Of a stretch of DNA of 64,000 bases, positions 53,931-64,000 are shown piece by piece (position 1 is the first letter of the stretch; every line of letters begins with the position of its first letter). The notes under the pieces were generated by a model. The model was given only the letters and a program-made list of their open reading frames with translations. It did no database searches and had not been told where the DNA came from. This stretch comes from Strigamia acuminata (lineage: Eukaryota; Arthropoda; Chilopoda; Geophilomorpha; Linotaeniidae). The stretch is taken from positions 9,840,517 through 9,904,516 of the forward strand of contig OX442318.1 of the NCBI GenBank assembly GCA_949358305.1, given 5' to 3'. The position numbers and the translations under genes are program-made.

Positions 53931-55132
53931 ACATTTACATTTTTATTTATATAAATTGACAGTTTTTTTGTTACATTTTTTTGAAAAACAAGATTTATTG
54001 TATTGTATTGTTCTATTTGAAAATATCATTAGGCCCATAACCACGATAACCAACAAAATCAAGAATATGACGTCACTTCCGTCACTCAGTCGTCATTTCC
54101 GGTTTGGAATCGCCCTATGGCGCCAAAAGACGTTTCACTTCAAAAGTTAGAAGAAGAAAAAATATTTTTCTTGGAAAATTTCCTTAATTAAATTCTTAAT
54201 TCCACGATTCATTTAAACATTTTTAATTTTTAAATTCTGTAATTTGTGATTAATTAAATCCTTCCATTATTAAAAAAAAATCACTCCATAATTTTTAAAA
54301 ATTGAACGTATTTCCAAAAAAAAAAAAATTCTTAAAACAAATTCTTCGCAAACTGGAGAAAGAAACTTAGAAATTAGAAGGATAATTAATTCGAATGCAA
54401 AAATTTCTCCTTGACATCCTCTTCTAATTTATCACTCACAAACAGACAATCAAAAACACCATTTTAACAGTTGTACAACCCTCTTCATCCCAACAATTTA
54501 ATTACATTTTAAAATACTGCACATCTTCAAGAGATAATTCAAAAATATGACCCCATCTTCTTCAACCAGAGGACCGAAAATAAATTAAACGTAAATGACA
54601 AATTACAATTTTTTTCCTCTTCCCTTTGGACTCAATTTTATCCATTTTTTAAAACTCCAACTGCAAAACCATCAAATTTTTTTTTTCCGGCAGTAAAATT
54701 GAAATAAAAACAAGCGTCTGCCTCCACCATCTTCTTGGCCACAGGAAGAAGAAGCGATAGAAGAGCACACTAATTGGTCGTGAGACGTCGTAAATATTTG
54801 CCAGCATCAACAAACTGAAAAGAGTTTCTTAAAGACATTTCAAGATGAGAATAAATAGTTCATTGTTTTTCCTGGAGTTTCTCGGTTTGACCTTTGAGTC
54901 TGCGTTTGGAAACCATCGTCAGAAACATGGGAGGAACGAGTGCACGTGCAAATGTGCTGCTTTCAGTTTTGCCCGTATCTGGTCGGCATGTTTAGTATGC
55001 AGGGTTGGCATCACTGGCGCAGAAATTTACACAACCGCTGCAACTAACGACAGTTCAGTCAAAACAATTGAAACAAGCGCAATGCACACTTTATATAGCT
55101 AATTCTGAATTTGGTGTCTGTTTATTAGTTTA
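53931..55132. other. Intergenic AT-rich DNA
   Basis: No supported gene. A weak small-peptide candidate at 54845-55102 is listed separately. Confidence 0.4.
54845..55102 (+). CDS. Weak candidate: 85-aa Cys-containing secreted peptide or first exon
   Basis: The ATG in AAGATGAG opens MRINSSLFFLEFLGLTFESA, which could be a signal peptide, followed by NECTCKCAAFSF and ACLVC. Six Cys in a short span is unusual for random AT-rich DNA. No family recognised and no splice evidence; may be chance. Confidence 0.2.
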   Translation: MRINSSLFFLEFLGLTFESAFGNHRQKHGRNECTCKCAAFSFARIWSACLVCRVGITGAEIYTTAATNDSSVKTIETSAMHTLYS

Positions 55133-55258
55133 GCTTGTTTAAATTGTAACCTAAATACGTTGCAATTGTTTAAAAAAGTTCCTACAGATAATAATTGCAA
55201 CTACCTAACTCGTTTCATGTGTTCAGTTTAACCTAAACTGAGCAGACTTTGTTATACA
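55133..55258 (+). repeat. Dispersed repeat, copy 2 (inverse of 3113-3240)
   Basis: Contains TTGTAACCTAAATACGTTGC and CTACCTAACTCGTTTCATGT, inverse to the 3.1-kb copy. Followed directly by ACAGGGTGTTCTAAAAGTCT, the start of another transposon-like sequence whose far end I do not see. Confidence 0.7.
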
Positions 55259-57225
55259 GGGTGTTCTAAAAGTCTGGTTCCCTCCAAATATTTCCTGAGC
55301 AATTGCATCTAGGCCAACTTCGATGAAGCGATTGTATAGGAAGTTGGGTGAGAGCAATCCAATGACGTCATCAAATTTGACCTTGAAGGTCATTTTCAAG
55401 GTCATTTACTTTCTAACTTTTAAACCGTTTAAGATACAGCAAAATTTCTAATTACAAAGTTGTAGAGCACCATCAAATTAGTACTATCCAACTTATTTTA
55501 GTTATCTTAAGTTAAATGTTTCATAACGCGCAATATCGCAGTAACGCATGGCAGCGCTATTCATTTCATACATGAGCGCGCGCAATACACACGTTTTCAA
55601 ACATAACTACAACCTAAAACTAACATTAATATTTTTTGGTTCATTACTTTGCAAAATTCTGAAGTTACTCATGTTTTTTTTTTATTATGGATGCTTCACC
55701 TACAAGCATTATAACAAAATTGGAAGTTCGACCGCCGATGTAAGTGCAGTAGCAATAATTTTTTTGAATTCGGTTGTAAAAAGCAAAACCAGGCTTAAAA
55801 CACTTCTAAAACAACTCTAGTTGTGTTTTGGTAGTTTTGATGATGCTTTATGGATTTTTTGGTGGAGTCGGTACACCATAGCAACGCCCCTTTAGTGACC
55901 GGTCATTTTAGCAATGTAACCGACTTTAACCTGACATAACCCAACCTAACTTCAAAAATGATGGCCGATTTGTCTGGAAGAAAATTGGTGGTGTTTTGTG
56001 CATCATTTCAATTATTTATACAACATTGAAATTTCTGCCCCTTAAAAATCACAGCATAACTTTAAGTTGGCTTCTGCCAATTTATCAAAAGCACTTCTCC
56101 TTAGTACTTTCACAGGTTTTACCAGTAGACGGCTTGTGGTCACACGTGATTCCTCAAATGTTGCCACAAAAACAACACCAAGTTGATGTGTTCTTGCTTC
56201 TTATTGTATTGGATGGTAACGATGGAGTTGGATGTAGTTTTGGGATGCGACCATCTTAGTTACACGCATTGACATAATGTTTTTTATTCATAAAAGTACA
56301 AAGGGTTAAATGGGTCAAAATCACTGGTCACTGATTGGCGGACACGTAAATCTTGCATGACCGAATGACGCGACAAGAATTAGAGTGCCGAACACTCCAC
56401 AAGTGTGACAATTTTAAAAATACGCTAAAGCGCTTCGGTCCTTCTAGATTTAATTATTGTGCACCCTAAAAACAGCAAAAGCAGAAAATGCAAATGGGAG
56501 GTCATGCAAAATCACAGACAGTTGAATAATGTACAAATTTATCTCACACCATTGATTCTTTTATTACTTCTTGGAGAGTCTCGTCTCATTAAGATGGAAG
56601 ATTGAGATAAACTACGGTAGTTAATTCCTTAGGTGTACACATCTTGCAACAAGCTGCAAGTAGGGATAATTTGATTTACATTACCAATTACAAACTGCAC
56701 TCTGCTTCAAACCCAACAGAGAGATAATTAAAACTCAATTGATTTACATGGGCAAAAGAAACTTTGAAACATATCCCTTAAGACACCTCTTTTTCTTTCT
56801 TTCCCAAGTCCTTATCCAAGATAAACACTAGAATGCAAACAAATCCATTATTTAAAGAGAAAAAAAAAACTCCCTTTTAAATATTGATTTATTTTCAAAC
56901 CAACTTATCTTTGTACATTCTTGTTAAATTCTTTCAGGATTCAATTGACACCTTACAAGTGATGCTTTAAGTTTCACTCCTACGTGTTATTTCCTTTTGT
57001 TCAGGGATATTCAATAAAAACTTGTCTTTTCAATTTAAACACAACAGATTGCGTGCTTATTTATTCATTGGCTACAATGCAGCTCCAGATTAGTTTTAGA
57101 ATAGAAGATCCATAAAGGATTGTGATTAGACGGTCAAAAATTTTTTTTTTACCAGAAACTTTTCCACATACTAGTTGATACTTGTACACTACGAAGAAAT
57201 TTGCAAGAACTGTTCTGTCGTTTAC
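55259..57225. other. Intergenic DNA, no gene seen
   Basis: Includes GTGTTCTAAAAGTCTGGTTC at the left, possibly a transposon end, and AT-rich DNA. No ORF with recognised domains. Confidence 0.4.
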
Positions 57226-57228
57226 ATT

Positions 57229-57300
57229 TACAGTAGAGCGTCGATTGCCCAAACATCCATCATGCGAACGACCGGTTAACCGAACAGCGGTGATCAACGT
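57229..57300 (+). repeat. Tigger-like MITE end
   Basis: TACAGTAGAGCGTCGATTGC followed by GAACGACCGGTTAACCGAAC resembles a pogo/Tigger terminal repeat. The opposite end was not found; probably truncated. Confidence 0.4.
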
Positions 57301-58640
57301 TTTATCGATTTTTTGTTTTCATATACAATACAGTATGTGTATAAAGTTAATGACCAATTATGAGAACAAATCGGTTTTATGAACACCCATGTCCCCTGGA
57401 GTGTTCGGCACTCCATTTTCTTTCATGTTAATAGTGCGAAGCGCCACCTATGTATTTCGACTATGAGTAAACACTTATGCTAATTCTACACTGCCGACTG
57501 GTCGCTTCCAAACTAGTACCAAGATATCACAGTTATCCAACTCTCACAAATCGAGACCAGATTTCATGCCTTCTAAGAAAAAGAAATTTTCAGCAGGTTC
57601 AAATCACTGGACGGGCACACAATTGTGAGTATGGACAAGCGACACATGGTTTGAGGATTAGAGCAAGAGTGCACAAATTAGGCCTAACTCATTACCAACA
57701 GACGAAAAATGCAAAAATATGACATTTAGAGTCATCAATTCAATGAAACAACGTCAGAAATGAACTCAGCAGGCAAAATTACACTAGAAACGTGAGAATT
57801 AACATTTTCAAACAAGAATTTTAACCAAAAACAACACACATTAAAAATGTTCGCAAAAGTCAACTGGAAACTGAAAATATCATCATACACCTAGTTATAC
57901 CTATGAATAAATTCTATTGTAATTCTTACCTTATGAAAATGAAGTCCGCTTTATTCCGCTCTGATTACTAATCTACACGTTAGTTGAAATATACACTAAG
58001 AAAAAAGACACAATAAAAGATTAGTCATTTCTCTTATTCTGTACGTCACTTAAGAATAAACTCCTCAATTTGCTAACAAAATGCACAAAATGGCCACCAA
58101 TCTACCCCAATAAAAGAAAACGAAATCTTTTTAATTCACAAACCCGAAATTGGACACACCTAATGATGTTATTGTTATAAAATTCAAATATGGAGATAAA
58201 ACCACTCTAATATCACTCATTTTCGATTCAGATTAAGCTCTCAACTGATTTTGTTTTAATCTGCACGCAATTTATACATTCAACTCAATAAGAGTGTAAA
58301 ACTAATCACCTCGTGCCAATCACTGAAGCATTGCCTGTAATTGCAGTACAGTGCACTTAATTATAGCATATCTACACTCGATTTTGAGCAATCAATACAT
58401 ATCAGTATAACAATAGGGTTAAAGTCGAAGAATAAAAGCTGTATTAAGGCTTCGGAGAGCCGACAGCACAGTTCTAGAAAGAGAAGGGCCCATTGGCGCT
58501 GTGAGACTCCTTAATTCCAAAACAATAATTTTAAAAAAGGAAAAGAAATTTATGTTCAGTTCTTACCAATCAGGGCCCCATGAATATCAGAAGTAACATC
58601 TTCACAACATTTCCAAGCAAAACAAATGCATGAGCAGTTA
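57301..58640. other. Intergenic DNA, no gene seen
   Basis: AT-rich; contains the palindromic GAGTGTTCGGCACTC at about 57400. Nothing else supported. Confidence 0.4.
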
Positions 58641-58710
58641 GAAAAATTAGACAAATTTATTTTTATGAGAAATAAATTCATTTTGAACTAAAAGAATTGA
58701 ATTTTTTATG

Positions 58711-58975
58711 AAACAATGCATTTTCCGGTGAAACAATGCATTTTCCGATGAAACAATGCATTTTCCAGTGAAACAATGCATTTTCCAGTAAAACAATGCA
58801 TTTTCCAGTGATAAACAATGCATTTTCCAGTGAAACAATGCATTTTCCAGTAAAACAATGCATTTTCATGTTTAAAAACACATTTATGAGCAAAAAAAAT
58901 ACATTTATGAGCAAAAAAAATACATTTATGAGCAAAAAAAATACATTTATGGCCAAAAAAACACATTTACAGAAA
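58711..58975 (+). repeat. Two abutting minisatellites (20 bp and 21 bp)
   Basis: 58711-58870: about eight copies of AAACAATGCATTTTCCRGTG. 58871-58975: about four to five copies of CATTTATGAGCAAAAAAAATA with variants. The two units share a CATTT core and meet without a gap. Confidence 0.9.
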
Positions 58976-60239
58976 AATAACCACGAATTTTTGTGTGAAA
59001 AATTTATTTTGTACATATACTGTACATCAGGAGTAGCCCATTTGCCCTGTTGCTCCCCACCCTTAATCCAGCCTTTTCCAGTATCCATGTTCGCAGCTTA
59101 ATTTCCTTTCGACCTTGATGAGCTTCTAGTTATTCAAATCAAACCTCGCTAATTTTGAGATTCCATCTTTATTTAGAAAAACAAATCCAATATTGGCAAA
59201 GCCCACTTTAAAAAATTGTGCTTTTAAAAATGTACCATCCACCGTCAAATCAATTGTCTGAAACATTAACATACGCTAAATGTGGGTTTCGTCCTCTCGC
59301 AATCCCGAGGCAAGCAAAGCAAATGTTACAGTTAGCACTCCCAGATGGCAAGGCACGACTGCAGACAACCCTTGACTGCACATGCGCACTGCTCCACTTA
59401 ATTTCCAGCACTGCCAGCACAGCACACACGACTTGATTGCAATTTACATAATGTTGAAATCGGAAACTTTTCATGACCCCGGTTCCACCCACCCACCCCT
59501 CGCAGAGACAAATCTTTTACGGCGCTCCATAAAATTGCTAGAAAAATATAATCAATCGAGTTTCTCGCAGCCACCGTGAGATGGAGGGGGGAAGAAAAAA
59601 AATGGTGGAGAGGTGTGTCAAGATCAATGTTTCATGCACACGAGGGCACCCATATTCAACTCGGGAGCTATTTCACAGGGATTTCACACGCCAAAGGGGA
59701 CCAATCAAGCGCAGTCGAGTAAACCAAATGAACAGAGCGATAGTTTAAACGACGGAATTGAAAGATTCAAAAAACAAAAAAATAAAATAAAGTGAAATAA
59801 AACTCATGTCATTCACCATTTCAACTTTAAATGATTGAATAAACAATAATTTTCATTTTTTCCTATTTTTTTATTTGTCGATTTCCTAAAATTTTTTCCA
59901 AACACTAATTTAGTGACTTTCCCTGGTGTCTTTTTTGGCGAAGTCCTTAGTTTTCCAAACGCAAGCATACGTACACGATGTTACACAAAAGTTCCAAATA
60001 TCATCACAATTCTGGGTTGAAATAAAACACTTCTTGATTTCTCAAAAACAAAGAACACACTGAATTTTTAATTAACAGGATGTTGTCACATCCTCTCACA
60101 GGTCTAAAAATAGATTATACATTTACACACTCTGGTGTCACAATAATACACTAAATTAAACATCGTAAATACAACAAAACATTAATAATAATAACACACA
60201 ATACGTGTCCTAAAAAATAGGCAAAAATTGCAAATTTTA
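58976..60239. other. Intergenic DNA, no gene seen
   Basis: No supported gene or element. Confidence 0.4.
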
Positions 60240-60352
60240 CGAAGATATGACGTAAAATAATAATTGTATGAATAACAAATAAATGATGTTATTTATGGCT
60301 TGTCCAAGTTAATACAGTACTTTAAAGAAAGTTCCGCCAGGGAGCGCACCCT
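60240..60352 (+). repeat. 110-bp dispersed repeat, copy 2
   Basis: Same orientation as 23137-23248; shares the AAAGTTCCGCCAGGGRGCG block. Confidence 0.75.
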
Positions 60353-60829
60353 ATATATATTTTTTGGGGTTGTTATTAAACCGGTCCGTATTATTAGATC
60401 GGATTTTGGTGGATTTGGGATTCCGGACTAACTCTGAACATTCGTAAGTAGAATTTTTGTATATTTACAACTGAAAATGTTTACTTAATTACTGATTTGC
60501 TGGTCTCGCGAAAATAAAACATGCTTTGATGGTCACGAACAAGTTTATGGTAACATTTCGTGGGGTTCACATAACTTACATAAAAACAGGGGAGGAAGGG
60601 GTTATTTAGACAATTTGTGACCACTTCAGACACTTCCTGTTTCTCGTCATTCAATATCGCAAAAATCACCCGCTAAATGTTGGTTTCCTTCTTAACAAAC
60701 CCCACCCCACTTGATCTCAAACTGCCAGTTGTCACACTAACCACTTTAACTTACAAAATAGAATACAATTGAAATAAATATGAAGCCTACAAGTAATGTC
60801 TGTTTTTCCGTATATAATAATAATTTTTC

Positions 60830-61230
60830 GTGGAGTTGGAAAGATTTATGTGGATTTAGATAAATTTAACATTCACATTGGATGGATTTTTTTGAATTCC
60901 ATCACAGATATTATTGATTTAACTGAAATTTACTCAAAGTTTGCTTACAATGTGTGGATTTACACAGATTTAAATAAAATGTCGCAGATTTATACACATG
61001 GATGATTCTTTTGAAACTATTGTACACATTTTGGATAATTTTTTGAGGATTTACACAGATTTTACAAACTTAAACATTAAAATATTTAACTGATGTGTAA
61101 ATGTACACACATTTGGGACAATTCTGTGACTTCTCCCGATGTTGTTTACATTTTCTTTAAAAAGAATCCTTCGAATTTGAGTGGATTTGTTCAATTCACT
61201 GTGGATTTGATAGATTTACTGCGACCCTCT
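60830..61230 (+). repeat. Degenerate GTGGATTTACACAGATTT repeats
   Basis: Loose recurrences of GGATTTACACAGATTTA and GTGGATTTGTTCAATTCACT without a fixed period; a decayed minisatellite. Confidence 0.4.
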
Positions 61231-63395
61231 GACACAGCCATTCACTTCCACTCCGAAACATTCCAAACAATAATTTTTTTCCCTTCCAAATGTTGATTAA
61301 ACAAGGAAAAAAAAAATTTAAAATTCCATTTTTTTGGCAATAATTCGAGGCGCCACTCGTGATAACAACAACAATTCGCCCACAATTTCCCTCGGCAATA
61401 ATGGGGTAGGTGGCGTCTTTAATACGGCGTCACGTAGAGCCAAAAGCAATATGAAAAGTCCATGTATAAAGGAAAGAAGGAGCAGGGACGGGGATAGTGG
61501 GAATATCTGGGCAAAAGAAGAAAAAAAAGTAAAAAGAAGTCCATTCTCTGGTGCCTTCAATTCTGAGCTAGACTCCAACTTCTGATCTGGCACTCTGCAT
61601 TGGAGAATAACAATAAGAAGGAGACTTGGCCACGTGCCCAACATCAGACCCCTTTGCTGGTCTCATATTGGAATGAATTTCTTGACTTCTCACCACCCGT
61701 GCACTAACACCAGGGAGAGACACACGATCTGCAACCAGTTTACACTACCGAGATCTTTGACATAACAAACTAAGTTCACTTTTCCCGTTTCCTATTCCAA
61801 TTTCCATCGTCTTGGCCACTTCGCAATAAAATAAACTTGCAAAAACTAATTTTTTTTTAAAAAAATTGTTTGTGCACAGACGTTTCTCTCCCCTGACGTT
61901 CAGGATTCACAATCCATTTGGTTGTACATCGTTATTGAGTTTGTACTGCACCATGAACAGTACAAACTGTAAGGTGTTGCCTTGGTTTAAGCCGCATGCC
62001 GGTACAGTTCAGTTTTTTACCGGCATGTCGTTTTAAGTAAGCACAAAATTTTTCCATCTCCAAAATGTAGGAAATTGGTCTAAATTTCTATAAATTTATC
62101 CGCTCAGTGAGACCATTCGTACATGGCCGGTAACAGAAAATTAATTTCAAACAAAAGGAATAGGGAAATGAGGGGAGAGGAGCCGGAGCGGCTGGGGGTT
62201 CTCGAATAAGCTCGGCTTTCTGCAGTTTAATATGCCCTGGGTCATGTTTACGATTTACAAATAAATCCGGCAACGGGACGATGGATAGATATTGTTGCAA
62301 GTAAAATTACATTACAAACTTTACTTCTTTGGTGGTTAAAAGCTATACGCGTGGCGAACACGCTGATTTACATAAAGTAAGTGAATATTCGAAGTCCACT
62401 TCCGGTCAGTAGGGACCTTGATGGCGCACAATTTGCATACAAGAGGGCACTTAAAACCAACTAATAAAAAAAATTTAATAAATCCTATTTGGGAAGGTCA
62501 CACTTGACCTAACGCTTGGTGGAGAAATTTCTTTTTTGATGCAGATCAATAGGCAAATTTCTCATCCATCCCTCTGACATATTGACAAAAAAGAATTTTT
62601 TTCTTGAGTTTAAGAAAGAAAAAATAAGAAAAAAAGCTCATTTTATTCCAAGCAGAGCGAATTTTTCAAACCTAACAATTAAGTTGATACTCCCATTATG
62701 TCCCCGCACTACATTGATGTCGTGCAGGAGAGCCAACCCCTTAAAACTTCCATCTCGATGATTTAAAGCGTCTTGAAGAGCGTGTGTAACCAATTAAGAC
62801 ATGCAGCTACGATTTGAATCACTTGTCAATCACTCACCTTATATACCTTACGTAAAAAAGTCACGTGAATTAAATCTGACTTGCCAATAAATTGCATTTC
62901 GAAAACCGTCTCTCAATATGTCACTCGACTAATTCCTTAGTCTCGTTACTCCAAACGAGATTTCATTTAGCCATTTTAATGCGTTTTTTCTCTGCATATA
63001 TCATCGACTCAAACTGTCTGAAATTTGTCTTTCCCCATCTCAAAACGACTTTTAATAAACCAATGTTCAAAACAAAAAAAAAATTAGTCCATTTTGCTTT
63101 TAGTCAAATGAAATCAGCAATTACAAAAAAAATCCTATCAAATTTTAAAAAGACTTTGCTAAACCTAAATACACTAGAGCTAGACTGCGAACTGAGGGAT
63201 TATGGATAAGAAGTGTATGCATAGAGATAATGGAAACCTAATTCTTTTTCACTTCCTGTCAAAGTTATGGCTGTCTGAAATCAGCATACATCAGGAGAAA
63301 AAGGTTCTGCAAGATTCTGCTCTGCAGAAAAACTTTTTGCAGAAAAAATTACCAAATTCTGCAGAATTCTGCAGAAAAATGTTAACCTTTTATGT
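61231..63395. other. Intergenic DNA with a GGCATGCC MITE remnant
   Basis: A short remnant TTAAGCCGCATGCCGGTAC and ACCGGCATGTCG at about 61990-62035. Otherwise no gene seen. Confidence 0.4.
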
Positions 63396-63570
63396 AAGGA
63401 TTGCAGTACCAGACGGTTTTTATGGTACCGGTATTCGGTACTGACATTTTTTTCCGGTACTATATTCGGTTCCAGTACCAAATGAAAAATGAGCACCGAT
63501 ATTGGAGCCGGTACTACTACCGACAGCGGTACTGGCACTGGTATTGGTATCGGTTCTGGATAATCAATCC
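63396..63570 (+). repeat. GGTACCGGTATTCGGTAC-rich end region of a hAT element
   Basis: Clustered CAGTACC, GGTACCGGTATTCGGTAC and GGTACTGGCACTGG motifs, about 70 bp outside the hAT coding remnant; likely its subterminal repeats. The terminal inverted repeat cannot be defined, since the other end lies beyond the window. Confidence 0.4.
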
Positions 63571-63633
63571 ATTTCTCAACAAAAATATTTATTTGTCATG
63601 TATAATTAGATAATACTGTAGTACTACAATTTA

Positions 63634-63863
63634 CTATTGAAAATATGAACGTATAAAGCACAATGAATCCAGAGACTGGGCTCCCAAACGACTACTTATC
63701 TTGGTGCAAAAAATTCCAGCTGACAAAAATGCCCGTTCCGATTCCACACTGGTTGGATGTATTGTCGTGAGATACTGGTAGATTTTGTCCATCTCTTTAA
63801 TAAACTTTACAAGTGGCTGACTGACCGTCACTAGACTTTGTGAAATAGTTCCACACTGGAATT
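63634..63863 (-). pseudogene. hAT transposase, C-terminal dimerisation domain fragment
   Basis: The minus-strand frame carries KFIKEMDKIYQYLTTIHPTS and then VESERAFLSAGIFCTKISSR with RLGAQSLDSLCFIRSYF. This is the hAT C-terminal dimerisation motif (P-T-S-x-x-S-E-R-x-F-S-x-A-G, then R-x-x-L). There is no start codon in this frame; it opens after a stop at about 63863. It lies directly downstream of a BED-finger-like N-terminus in another frame, so the catalytic middle is missing. Inactive remnant. Confidence 0.75.
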
Positions 63864-63934
63864 TTGTTTATAGAAACTTCCGGCGTAGACACTGCCGGAG
63901 TAGGAACTTCTGGATTTTGTCCTAGTTCAGCCAT
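63797..63934 (-). pseudogene. hAT transposase N-terminus (partial BED finger)
   Basis: ATG at 63934 (minus) opens MAELGQNPEVPTPAVSTP, then KIPVWNYFTKSSDG and SATCKVY, and stops at 63797. W-x-x-F-x-K...C is the first half of a BED zinc finger, normal at the hAT N-terminus. The frame breaks exactly where the C-terminal fragment (63634-63863) takes over, so the element seems to have lost its centre by internal deletion, the usual origin of non-autonomous hAT copies. Confidence 0.55.
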
Positions 63935-64000
63935 TTGCCATTATTACTATTTCCAAGTTAATTTAAAAAAAAACTGTTTTCAGCTGGAATGAGTAAATAA

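Noticed and set aside
58678-59101. Frames of 86-136 codons on both strands (NALFHWKMHC repeats)
   Set aside because: Translation of the 20- and 21-bp satellites.

Overview
This is a 64 kb stretch of AT-rich animal genomic DNA. It has spliced genes, long introns, many MITEs and minisatellites, and two complete LTR retrotransposons. I see no bacterial-style operons, rRNA genes or CRISPR arrays. An arthropod is the most likely source: the main host gene looks like the cytoplasmic tail of a Dscam-family receptor, and there is a compact secreted C-type lectin, a Ty1/copia element with a half-tRNA-iMet primer site and pogo/mariner-type MITEs. I cannot place it below phylum.

Layout. (1) 1-30.1 kb, plus strand: the last seven exons of a Dscam-like gene (1679-30142). 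The ectodomain and transmembrane exons lie upstream of the window. All six junctions have GT/AG sites and matching phases, and the reading frame ends at a TGA at 30140. A possible alternative last exon sits at 375-475 with the same entry phase. (2) 5.65-6.9 kb, minus strand: a three-exon secreted C-type lectin gene nested in the first large Dscam intron, with a TATA box. (3) 7473-12247: an intact copia element in the same intron, with 179-bp LTRs that read as identical, a TTACT target duplication and one 1382-aa Gag-Pol ORF. (4) The remaining introns hold MITEs of several families (pogo-like, Tc1/mariner-like, Harbinger-like and unassigned), a 28-bp array and a 42-bp array. (5) 30.1-39.8 kb: 3' flank with no convincing gene, but with MITEs, a TTTTCACG-type minisatellite and a GC-rich tandem array. 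(6) 39778-52375: a 12.6-kb Ty3/gypsy element with 990-bp LTRs that read as identical and an ATTT target duplication. It has gag, pol and a third ORF of 603 aa that does not look like an envelope gene. (7) 52.4-64 kb: minisatellites, repeat remnants and, at the right edge, a broken hAT transposase on the minus strand.

The most interesting material is in the gypsy element. Gag ends over a textbook -1 frameshift signal (GGGAAAC, 6-nt spacer, stem-loop) leading into pol. Pol carries three AT-hook-like motifs between RNase H and integrase, and its integrase core is one residue shorter than usual between the second Asp and the Glu. The third ORF has two CxxCxGxG knuckles, a basic N-terminus and no visible signal peptide or membrane segment. 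A strong splice acceptor lies 18 nt upstream of its ATG, and a consensus donor lies in the LTR. The copia element in this window also carries AT-hook-like motifs in its integrase-RT linker. The function of ORF3 is unknown to me.

Everything here comes from reading the sequence. Family assignments rest on recognised motifs; no database search was run.
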